A DNA stretch of 7,687 nucleotides. It comes from Actinomycetes bacterium (GTDB lineage: Bacteria > Actinomycetota > Acidimicrobiia > Acidimicrobiales > Palsa-688). The DNA lies in NCBI GenBank assembly GCA_021798075.1, contig JAJZYO010000084.1:1-7687 (forward strand), written 5' to 3'. The notes under the pieces were generated by a model that was given only the letters and a program-made list of their open reading frames with translations, was not told where the DNA came from and did no database searches. The translations under genes and the position numbers were made by a program. Every line of letters begins with the position of its first letter. Position 1 is the first letter of the stretch. Shown here piece after piece: positions 1-6,000 of the stretch.

Positions 1-35
1 CGTCGTGCTGGGCTACCTCAAATAGTCCCTCGTCC

Positions 36-51
36 ATCAACCGAGGTTGAT
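36..51 (+). repeat. Perfect short hairpin after a possible stop codon
   Basis: ATCAACC, two bases GA, then GGTTGAT form a perfect inverted repeat; as RNA this is a 6-bp stem with a CGAG loop. It starts 10 bases after the TAG at 23-25 of a possible incoming plus-strand frame, where a terminator would sit, but it is not GC-rich and no T-run follows, so a terminator call is weak. Confidence 0.3.
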
Positions 52-97
52 AGCACATGTGGTGGACGGCGAGCGGGCCCTAGCCGCGTTTTATGCC

Positions 98-213
98 CCT
101 GACCAGCGATGACCCGTCGATGGCTGACTGTCGTAAGAGCCGTGCCCGCGAAGGCCACATCCACCCAGCAAACTCTTACCATTTCGCGAGCGGGCTTAGC
201 GCCACTGGTCAGG
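98..213. repeat. Nested inverted repeats, possible structured element
   Basis: CCTGACCAG at 98-106 is the exact reverse complement of CTGGTCAGG at 205-213. Inside it GTAAGAG (133-139) pairs with CTCTTAC (173-179), and inside that GTGCCC (142-147) pairs with GGCCAC (153-158) across a GCGAA loop with one C-C mismatch. CCCG (113-116) could also pair with CGGG (191-194). The pairings are mutually compatible, giving one long interrupted hairpin. It may be a structured RNA, a DNA element of a decayed mobile element, or chance in GC-rich sequence. No known RNA family was recognised. Confidence 0.25.
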
Positions 214-379
214 TCTTTTAGGGACGGGACGGCTCCGTCGTCCTGGCCCGAGGACGCCGACAGCCAGGGCCCGAGACGACCTCGCCGGCTCCGGCACGGC
301 TGGCATTGGCCTCCAGGTGCCTACGGCGCGGTCACCTACCGCAGCACCGCAGCGAAGATCGCATGAAACATCATGATGC

Positions 380-808
380 TCACGCTGTTGTCGCCCGCAG
401 CTTCCTCACCAGATTGATCGTCGACAGGTACCAGTCGAATAGCCATTCCAAAAACGCCGGGTCGTAGTCGGTCTTCTGACCGACTTTGCGATGGCGGAGG
501 TCGAAGTTGTTGGCGATGTCGAAGAGGGCGCCGGAGTCCTTGTTCAGCAACTCGACCTTGAGGAGGCCACGCTCGGCCTCAAGGACCCCAGCGAGACAGA
601 CGATCGCGGAGCGCATAGTGGGGAAGTCCCGCCCACGGGAACGGAACAGCGCTATCGCATGCTCGACGTCGTCCTGATGGGCCTGGCCTGTCTGTGCCAA
701 AGCTGCGGCGATGATGTCCTCTGTGCCCGGGTCAGAGACCAGGACGATCCGGCCTTGGTCCTCACCTTGGTCGCTCAAGCGAACCTGCAGCTCGCTACGG
801 GCAAGCAA
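380..808 (-). CDS. Uncharacterised protein, 5' end doubtful
   Basis: The 142-residue frame starts at a TTG and ends with TGA. I do not recognise a named family. The C-terminal half (about residues 50-142) looks like a genuine helical domain. It has a run reading ALFDIANNFDLRHR at about 94-107, then QKTDYDPAFLEWLF, then DWYLSTINL, rich in Trp/Tyr/Phe and conserved-looking acidic residues; I have a general impression of similar hypothetical proteins in actinobacteria. No signal peptide or membrane segment is seen. The minus frame is preferred over the overlapping plus-strand frame at 491-913 because of this composition and its G/C-ending codons. The start is weak: TTG directly follows an in-frame TAG (809-811), no ribosome binding site precedes it, and the same frame is open upstream as far as the transposase stop at 920. 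The gene may therefore be a 5'-truncated or nonsense-mutated remnant next to the insertion sequence. Function unknown. Confidence 0.6.
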   Translation of the reverse strand: MLARSELQVRLSDQGEDQGRIVLVSDPGTEDIIAAALAQTGQAHQDDVEHAIALFRSRGRDFPTMRSAIVCLAGVLEAERGLLKVELLNKDSGALFDIANNFDLRHRKVGQKTDYDPAFLEWLFDWYLSTINLVRKLRATTA

Positions 809-815
809 CTAGTTG
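806..815. repeat. Perfect 10-bp palindrome at the gene start
   Basis: CAACTAGTTG is perfectly palindromic and covers both the TTG start and the preceding in-frame TAG of the 380-808 frame. It could be an operator-like site or a TA-containing insertion target, or chance. Nothing nearby decides between these. Confidence 0.2.
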
Positions 816-841
816 ACTTGGTGACGGTACAAGGCCCGTCC

Positions 842-869
842 GCACGCCGGCGAGAAGTCGCCGGGGTGC
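842..869. repeat. Strong GC-rich hairpin beside the insertion sequence
   Basis: GCAC-g-CCGGCGA, loop GAAG, TCGCCGG-g-GTGC forms an 11-bp stem with one G-G mismatch. It lies between the 3' end of the transposase (stop at 920-922) and the 380-808 gene, both on the minus strand. It is well placed to block or end read-through transcription from the element, but no T-run follows on either strand, so it is not a canonical intrinsic terminator. Confidence 0.4.
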
Positions 870-889
870 CGAGGCGCGACAAGCCAAGG

Positions 890-900
890 GGGCAGCCCGA
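890..900 (+). repeat. Candidate left terminal inverted repeat of the IS
   Basis: GGGCAGCCCGA matches, inverted and with one gap and one mismatch, the sequence at 2026-2037. Short and imperfect; tentative. Confidence 0.3.
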
Positions 901-919
901 AATGAGGCAGTAGGAGCGC

Positions 920-1997
920 TCAGGCGGCACGAGGCGCCGGCCGGCCCCAGCGCCTTTGTTTCTCCGCCCTCATCTCGGCACGCCTCCTGCGTTCGGCGGC
1001 GAGGATCACCGGGTCACGAGGGTTGGCGTTGCGCCGGGCGAGGTAGGCGTGGAGGCGGTTGGTGAGCATGGTGTGGTCCGGGTGGTCGGAGTTGTTGAGC
1101 ACGAACTCGCGTAGTGGGCCGAAGTGGGCCTCGACCGGGTTGGCCCAGGAGCTGTAGGTAGGCGTGAAGCACAGCTCCACGTTGTTCTTCTCGCACCAGG
1201 CCTTGATCTTCTTGGACTTATGGGCCGAAAGGTTGTCCAAGATGACGTAGGCCCTCTCCCCGTCGGGGCGGCGCTCCCGGCAGCTCTTTATGGCAGCGAG
1301 CGAGCTCTTCACGCTCTTGCGGTGCCTGAAGACGCCGAAGACTTGGTCGTTGGCGTAGTCGTAGCAACCTCTGGAACTGCCGTACGCCACAGTGCTTGTG
1401 GTAGTTGGCCCGGTTGCGCTGGGGCTTTTTCTTCTTGGCCCAGCAGCAGCCCCCGACCGGGTGGACCGCGAGGGGGCCGAGCTCGTCGAAGGCGAAGACC
1501 CTGTCGGGGTACTTGGTCATCACCTCTTCGATGCGGTCGAGCTTTTGCTCCTTGTCGGGGTCGTTGGGCTCCTTCCAGGTCTTGGTCCACTGGAACGTGA
1601 CGTTGTGCTTGACGAGGATCTCCCGCAGGCGCTCCCGGCTGATCACGACGCGCCGTGGCGAGTGCCGGGCCAGGTGGTCGGCGAGCTTGCGCACGCTCCG
1701 GCGAGTGAAGGGCCGACCCAGGGTCTCCGGGCGAGCCTTGGCCGTCTCGACGATATAGGCCTCGTCGTCAGGGCTGGTCAGGCGGGGACGGCCACCCGCC
1801 CACTTGGGGCCCAAGCAGGCCATGCCCATCTTGTTGAAGTTGTGGATGACCTCGCGCACCCGGTCCTCTGAAGTCTGTACGAGCCTTGCGATCACCGGCA
1901 CCGTATTGCCCCCGGCCGAGGCCAGCACCACCAGGCCCCGGCGCACGAGGCGTTGGAGCTTGCGGCCTTCGTCATCAGTCAGCCTGCGGACCCTCAC
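920..1997 (-). pseudogene. IS630-family transposase, frameshifted
   Basis: The enzyme cuts and joins DNA at TA sites. The first frame (GTG at 1997 to a stop at 1218) carries an N-terminal helix-turn-helix region (about residues 30-58) and the first catalytic aspartate in the motif FAFDELGPL (D171, near 1485-1487). The second frame (readable from about 1370 to TGA at 920) carries the second aspartate in YVILDNLSAH (near 1235-1237) and the glutamate in ANPVEAHFGPL (near 1130-1132). These are separated by 34 residues, the DD34E spacing of the IS630/Tc1 superfamily. Removing a single base near 1370 joins ...GVRQFQ to GCYDYAND... and restores a protein of about 358 residues, the usual length. The split lies between the first and second catalytic residues, so neither half can be active alone. 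Some IS630 members use programmed frameshifting, but no obvious slippery run is seen here (CAG AGG TTG), so a disabling one-base insertion is more likely. No ribosome binding site precedes the GTG, and an in-frame TGA lies seven codons upstream of it. Confidence 0.88.
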
Positions 1998-2025
1998 GGG
2001 ATCTGCATGACGAGATCATTGCTGC

Positions 2026-2037
2026 TCGGGACTACCC
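2026..2037 (-). repeat. Candidate right terminal inverted repeat of the IS
   Basis: Read on the minus strand it is GGGTAGTCCCGA, partner of the sequence at 890-900, about 28 bases upstream of the transposase GTG. Tentative. Confidence 0.3.
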
Positions 2038-2055
2038 AGGTGGTGGACCACCAGG
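2036..2055. repeat. Near-perfect 20-bp inverted repeat
   Basis: CC-A-GGTGGT-GG-ACCACC-A-GG is symmetric except for the two A positions and the central GG. It lies 22 bases past the stop of the 2077-2370 gene, abutting or overlapping the proposed right end of the IS. It could be a weak terminator stem for that gene (no T-run), or a transposase or regulator binding site. Confidence 0.3.
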
Positions 2056-2076
2056 CGCTCCAGTCCGGTCAGGGCA

Positions 2077-2370
2077 CTAGCCAGCGGTTACTCCCGCTTC
2101 CCCGGCCACTTCGGCTACAGCTCGGAGAGCTCTGAAGCGGCTTCGTGCCATCGCGTGCGAAGCGAGTGTGAGCGCTGCTACTGGCCACTCGACGACCTCG
2201 AGGGCTACGAGGGCCAAGTTGCCCGCGATGAACAAAATATCGGCTTCGTCGCGCCTGAGGACCGAGTCGAGGGCGGTGAGCGGGTTGGGCACGCGCCATG
2301 CTGAGATGGGCGGCCGCTCCATCGTTTGCGCTGGCGTTGACGCCGGCGAGCTCTGCGATAATGCTGACAT
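2077..2370 (-). CDS. Small membrane protein, paralogue of the 2780-3013 gene
   Basis: This is a 97-residue protein of no named family. A polar Ser/Pro/Thr-rich N-terminus (1-43) leads into a hydrophobic stretch (about 44-75). The stretch is broken in its middle by the acidic turn EVVEWP (58-63), so it is either one long kinked membrane helix or a short re-entrant hairpin. A basic, Ala-rich tail (76-97) follows. Residues 46-78 align without gaps to the other small gene with 13 identities in 33, including G50, ALVA-like positions, E58, WPVA (62-65) and H72. The ATG is supported by an excellent ribosome binding site, AGGAGAGGA at 2375-2383, whose AGGAG core lies 8 bases away. It shares strand and order with the ATPase gene but is 410 bases beyond the first small gene, so it may have its own promoter (see 2458-2560). 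Inference: an accessory or regulatory partner of the ATPase. The IS begins about 40 bases downstream and does not visibly damage it. Confidence 0.82.
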   Translation of the reverse strand: MSALSQSSPASTPAQTMERPPISAWRVPNPLTALDSVLRRDEADILFIAGNLALVALEVVEWPVAALTLASHAMARSRFRALRAVAEVAGEAGVTAG

Positions 2371-2457
2371 AGGGTCCTCTCCTGCGGGGTGGGGTTGTCA
2401 AGTTCTTTCCGGTTGGCCTCGCCCACCAAGCTCTGTGGCACCTCCCGGCCTCGCGAG

Positions 2458-2560
2458 ATCGGTATTGAATGCCGACCGATGTTCACCAATTGTTCACTCG
2501 TGCGTTAGCCAAAATTACACCCATGTTCTTGTGGCCGTTATATGTTGTACTTCGGACATG
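2458..2560. promoter_or_regulatory. AT-richer region, probable promoter/operator area
   Basis: This stretch is clearly richer in A and T than its surroundings. It lies upstream of the minus-strand gene at 2077-2370 and just upstream of the possible plus-strand gene at 2565. It contains an inverted repeat ATCGGT (2458-2463) / ACCGAT (2475-2480), within which CGGTAT-TGA-ATGCCG is symmetric apart from one wobble position. It also contains a direct repeat GTTCAC at 2481-2486 and 2492-2497, 11 bases apart, about one helical turn. TTATAT and TATGTT (2538-2546) are -10-like on plus, and TATAAC is -10-like on minus, but no convincing -35 pairs with them. The role and the regulator are unknown. Confidence 0.4.
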
Positions 2561-2564
2561 AGCG

Positions 2565-2705
2565 ATGGCAAAGGAGTCGCACAGGCCGATGGGTGAGTTT
2601 GCCGAAGTGTTTATCGTCCAAGCGCTGGCGACCGCAGTGCAGTTCGTCATCAATCGTCTACTCGACTGGCTGTTCCCACGACGCGCCGCCGCCGCGGTGG
2701 CATAA
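2565..2705 (+). CDS. Possible 46-residue hydrophobic/amphipathic protein
   Basis: This is the only plus-strand candidate gene. The frame starts at ATG GCA right after an in-frame TGA and ends at TAA (2703-2705). A short polar start (MAKESHRPMGEF) leads to a continuous helix-like segment of about 25 residues (VFIVQALATAVQF, then VINRLLDWLFPRR), with polar residues recurring at helical intervals, and an Ala-rich end. It could insert in or lie on the membrane. A second in-frame ATG is at 2589; AAGGAG at 2571-2576 lies 12 bases before it, a long but possible spacing. For the first ATG no good ribosome binding site is seen. Most third positions are G or C. A six-T run follows at 2717-2722. It overlaps a 75-codon minus-strand frame (2483-2710) that looks less natural. 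No homologue is recognised; this may be a chance ORF. Confidence 0.4.
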   Translation: MAKESHRPMGEFAEVFIVQALATAVQFVINRLLDWLFPRRAAAAVA

Positions 2706-2722
2706 ACCAAGAGATCTTTTTT
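2688..2722 (+). terminator. Possible terminator after the 46-codon frame
   Basis: GCCGCC-GC-GGTGGC (2688-2701) forms a short stem with one G-U pair at the end of the frame, and six T residues follow at 2717-2722, preceded by a weak AAGA-GA-TCTT stem. The distance from GC stem to T-run (15 bases) is too long for a textbook intrinsic terminator, but such a T-run is unusual in this GC-rich window. Confidence 0.25.
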
Positions 2723-2779
2723 GCGCCATCGGGCGGGCGGTCCTCAACTCAGGTGGTTCAGCTCGGACTTTGCAGACGT

Positions 2780-3013
2780 TTACGCGGCGGGCTTTTGACG
2801 GCGTACGAGTAGTTCGTGACCGACGGCAACGGCCAGCGCGACCGGCCAGTCGATGAGCTCGGCGGCCACCAAGGCAGCGATCCCGCCGTAGTAGAGGGCG
2901 GTCCCTGGGCTCGGCACGGGTAGCCCGAACAGGCTGATAGTGCGGGGCGGCTCACTCTTACTGGTAGGCTCGCTCTCACTGGCAGTAGTTGTCGATCTCG
3001 CTGTGGTGGGCAT
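2780..3013 (-). CDS. Small membrane protein co-transcribed with the ATPase
   Basis: This is a 77-residue protein of no named family. The Ser/Thr/Glu-rich polar N-terminus (about 1-28) is followed by a LFGLPVPSPG linker and one hydrophobic block (about 41-65). The block is interrupted by ELIDWP, and a short basic tail RRQKPAA follows. The block reads LYYGGIAALVAAELIDWPVA and aligns without gaps to the gene at 2077-2370 (13 of 33 identical; E, WPVA and H shared). The ATG at 3013 is chosen over a GTG at 3022 because GAGGTG (3020-3025) lies 6 bases before the ATG and would be its ribosome binding site, using up the GTG. Only 35 bases separate it from the ATPase stop, with no terminator, so one transcript is expected. 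The protein is either a single kinked helix with the Ser/Thr-rich tail on one side or a re-entrant hairpin. Inference: a small subunit or regulator of the ATPase, by analogy with single-span peptides that modulate P-type pumps. No sequence homology to those is claimed. Confidence 0.85.
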   Translation of the reverse strand: MPTTARSTTTASESEPTSKSEPPRTISLFGLPVPSPGTALYYGGIAALVAAELIDWPVALAVAVGHELLVRRQKPAA

Positions 3014-3048
3014 CAACGTCACCTCATTTGTTGGGAACTGTCGGGAGT

Positions 3049-6000
3049 CTAACTGTCGCTCGCTGCCCTCAGTGCGTCTACAAATCGCGGCACCAGCACG
3101 GCCGCCATTGTCGCCGCCGACGAGGAAGTGACGGCAATGGCCCAGCCCATCGGGCCGAGCGGCGTGCAGCCGAAGAACTCGCTGACGCCGGGGGTCTCCA
3201 CGATGGCCACGAGTACCCCCGCTGACACCAGGCCGGCTCCGAGCACGACGGGGTCGGCCCCACCGATGGCAATGGTTTGGCCTAGTTGCGACCCGACGAG
3301 AGCGACCAGCCCGACGGTATCAGCGCGCCGGCGCCGACCGGTCAGGCGTGCCGCCCACCACGCTGCTCCCGCACCGGCCGCGGTGGCGGCGGCACGCTGC
3401 GCTATCGCCCCGTACATAGGCCCGGCCAAGGAGCGGTCCGGTCCTTCGGCCAGGAGCTGCGCGGCGGAGCGGCCCCGGGGCGGCCTGATGGCGATGGCGA
3501 GAGCGGGGACAACGTCGGTCATAAGGTTGGTGAGCAGCAACTGCCGGGTCGAGAGCGCCGGCCTGCCCATGATGGCACTAGTGGCGACCGTGAAGACGAC
3601 CTCACCGGCGTTCCCGCCGAGGAGGATGGCGACGGCATCTCGGACCGATCCCCACATTCCTCGGCCTTCGGTGACGATGTCGAGGAGCGTCTCTATGCGG
3701 TCATCGGTGATCACGATGTCGGCCGCCCCCCGAGCGGCCGAAGTGCTGCGCTGGCCGAGCGCCAGGCCGACGTCGGCTAGCCTGATGGCGGGCGCATCGT
3801 TGGCGCCGTCGCCGGTCATGGCCACGGCTCGTCCGGCGCGTTGGTAGGCCTCGACGATGCGTACCTTGTCGGCGGGTACGACACGGGCGAAGACGGAAAC
3901 CTCGGCGAGCACCTCATCGAGCTGGTTGTCGGAAAGTTTGCCCAGCTGGGTGCCGGTCAATACTCGCCGGCCGTCCATAAGCCCTAGTTTGCTCGCCACG
4001 TTCTCCGCCGTGCTGGCATGGTCCCCGGTGACCACGACCACTTCAATTCCCGCCCGGCGCATGCCGTCGACGGCGGCGGAGGCCGAGGGGCGGACGGGGT
4101 CCGAAAAGGCCAACAGGCCGAGGAACGTCAGCCCGGAGATGTCGGGGCCGCTCAGGAGCGTGGTTGTGGTCTGGCCTTCGGCCACCGCCAGGAGGCGCCG
4201 ACCCGTGCTCGCCAGGCGCTCGATCTTTCTCGTCAGCAGGCCGTGGGCCTTGTCGTCAAGCGGCCGGTCGTGGGAGCCGTCGCGCCACCTCTCGCAGCGT
4301 GCAAGCACGACCTCGGGAGCGCCCTTCACATCGATGAGCTGTCCGAGCGCGCTGGTGCCCACGGTGGCGTGGAAGCCGCGGGACGGCTCGAAAGGCAGCT
4401 CGAGGTCAAGCGCCCACCCGGGCGCACCAAGAGCCTTCTCGACGCCGCACCCCTCGGCTGCTTCGACGACCGCCCGGTCGGTCATTTCCAGCACCGCGTC
4501 CCCGACCAGGGGCGGTGTCGCCCGGAGGGCGGCGGCGAGAATGCTGCGGTCACGGTTGGCCAGGCGCATGATGGGCGAACTGCGACGCCCGTCGCAGACC
4601 GAGGTCAGCTTGATCTGCCCGCCGGTCAGCGTCCCCGTTTTGTCGGTGCACAGTACGTCGACGCGCGCCAGGGCCTCCAGCGCGTGGGGGTTGCGGACGA
4701 GCACCCCTTTGGCGGACAGGCGCCGGGCGGCGGCGACCTGGGCCATGGTGGCAACGATGGGCAAACCTTCGGGGATGGCGGCGACGGCCAGGTTGACGGC
4801 GCTGCCAAGGGTTTCGGACAACGCTTGGCCCCGCAGGGCACCGAGACCGGCGACGCAAGCCCCACCGAGCACCGCCAAGGGGACCGAGACCATCGTCAAC
4901 TTCCTAAGCCGCTCCTCAACGCCCCCGGCAACCTTGGCGCCGAGCGTGACATCGCCCGCTGTCGCTTCGGTGTCCTCGCCCACGGCGACGACGACGCCGA
5001 GGGCGTCGCCTGCCACCACCGACGTCTCGGCGTAGAGCACCGAGGAGCGCTCCGAGATGAGCGTGGACATGGACGGCGCCTCGGACTTGGCCACCGGGAG
5101 CGACTCCCCGGTGAGGCTCGACTCGTCCACCTCTAAGTTGTTGGCCTCGATGACCCGGCAGTCCGCCGGCACGGCGTCGCCGGTGGCTAGAGCGATGACG
5201 TCGCCACGAACGAGCGCGTCCGACCCGATGAGGCTCGGCTGCCCCGCCCGCAGCACCAACACCTGCTGCTGGCTGGCGCGGTCGAGCGAGCGCACGGCGT
5301 TCTCTGCTTGGTAGCGGATGGCACCGCCGATGAGGGCATTGAGCGTCGATACGGCGCCCACGATGACGGCGTCAGCGCTCGATCCGACGGCCGCCGATAG
5401 CGCCGCACCGGCCGCCAGCACCTCGGTCAACGGGTTGGCCAGTTCGGCGCCGACAGCGGCCGCGAAACGAGCCGGGTCGCCGGCGAGCCGGGCCACCGGA
5501 GCCAGCCGCCCGGCCACACTGGAGGAGGCAAGGCCGCCTCGACTGGTGCCCAAGAGGGCCAGGACATCGTCGACTTCGAGCATGTGCCAGGGCGGGCCTG
5601 CGCCTATGCGGTGGCGGGGCATGCGAGCCAGGCCGATGCCAGCCCGCCAGCCGTTGGCGATGGCGGCCAGGGCGGCGATGTTGACGCTGATGGTGGCGCT
5701 CGACGACGCTCTGGCCGGCTCGAGTGCGGCAGCGAGCAGTACCCCGCCGGCCGTCCCCGCCACCGCCAGGTTCGCGCTCTGCTGGCTCACCGAGCGGGCC
5801 ACGATAGACGCCTCGACCAAGAACACAGCGGTGCCTAGGTCCTTGGCGATGACATCGGCGCCCCAGGGGACAACGCCCTCGACAACCAGGCCGATCCCGC
5901 AGTCGGCGGCTTCGAGGGCATCGTGGGACGGCCCGGCGACCAGGAGCACGCCGCAGCCGTCACCTTGGAGCATCCGGACCGAGCCGCACAGGCTGTCTCC

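Larger units (their letters stand above)
1..379. other. Stretch without a recognisable gene
   Basis: No reading frame here resembles a protein I know. On the plus strand, bases 2-25 read VVLGYLK followed by TAG, which could be the last codons of a gene entering from the left, but seven codons prove nothing. A short inverted repeat follows that stop (36-51). An 85-codon plus-strand frame (109-366) is rich in Arg, Pro and Trp and has no ribosome binding site. Its tail (about 319-366, ending TYRSTAAKIA) has more natural codon use, so a decayed gene remnant cannot be excluded. Nested inverted repeats between 98 and 213 are listed separately. Confidence 0.5.
890..2037 (-). mobile_element. IS630-family insertion sequence, about 1.15 kb
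   Basis: The element is defined by its transposase (920-1997), recognised as IS630 from the DD34E catalytic triad and the segment spelling TPTYSSWANPVEAHFGPL. The ends are tentative: GGGCAG-CCCGA at 890-900 faces an inverted GGGTAGTCCCGA at 2026-2037 (10 of 11 bases when one gap is allowed). This gives a length typical of the family and puts the stop 20 to 30 bases from one end and the start about 30 bases from the other. IS630 elements insert at TA and duplicate it; no clean TA duplication is visible at these ends, so the true ends may be some tens of bases away or mutated. The element lies immediately downstream of the small membrane protein gene at 2077-2370. Confidence 0.7.

Noticed and set aside
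109..366. 85-codon plus-strand frame at the left end
   Set aside because: No ribosome binding site, unnatural Arg/Pro/Trp composition, no recognisable domain; only its tail looks faintly coding.
491..913. 140-codon plus-strand frame opposite the 380-808 gene
   Set aside because: Composition and lack of recognisable motifs are poorer than in the minus frame, and it runs across the IS boundary region.
1100..1870. Several plus-strand frames over the transposase
   Set aside because: Shadows of the transposase frames, rich in Arg/Gly/Leu/Val repeats without known motifs.
2483..2710. 75-codon minus-strand frame in the gap between the paralogues
   Set aside because: Low-complexity start, no plausible ribosome binding site, and it crosses the AT-rich probable promoter region; the overlapping plus frame looks more protein-like.
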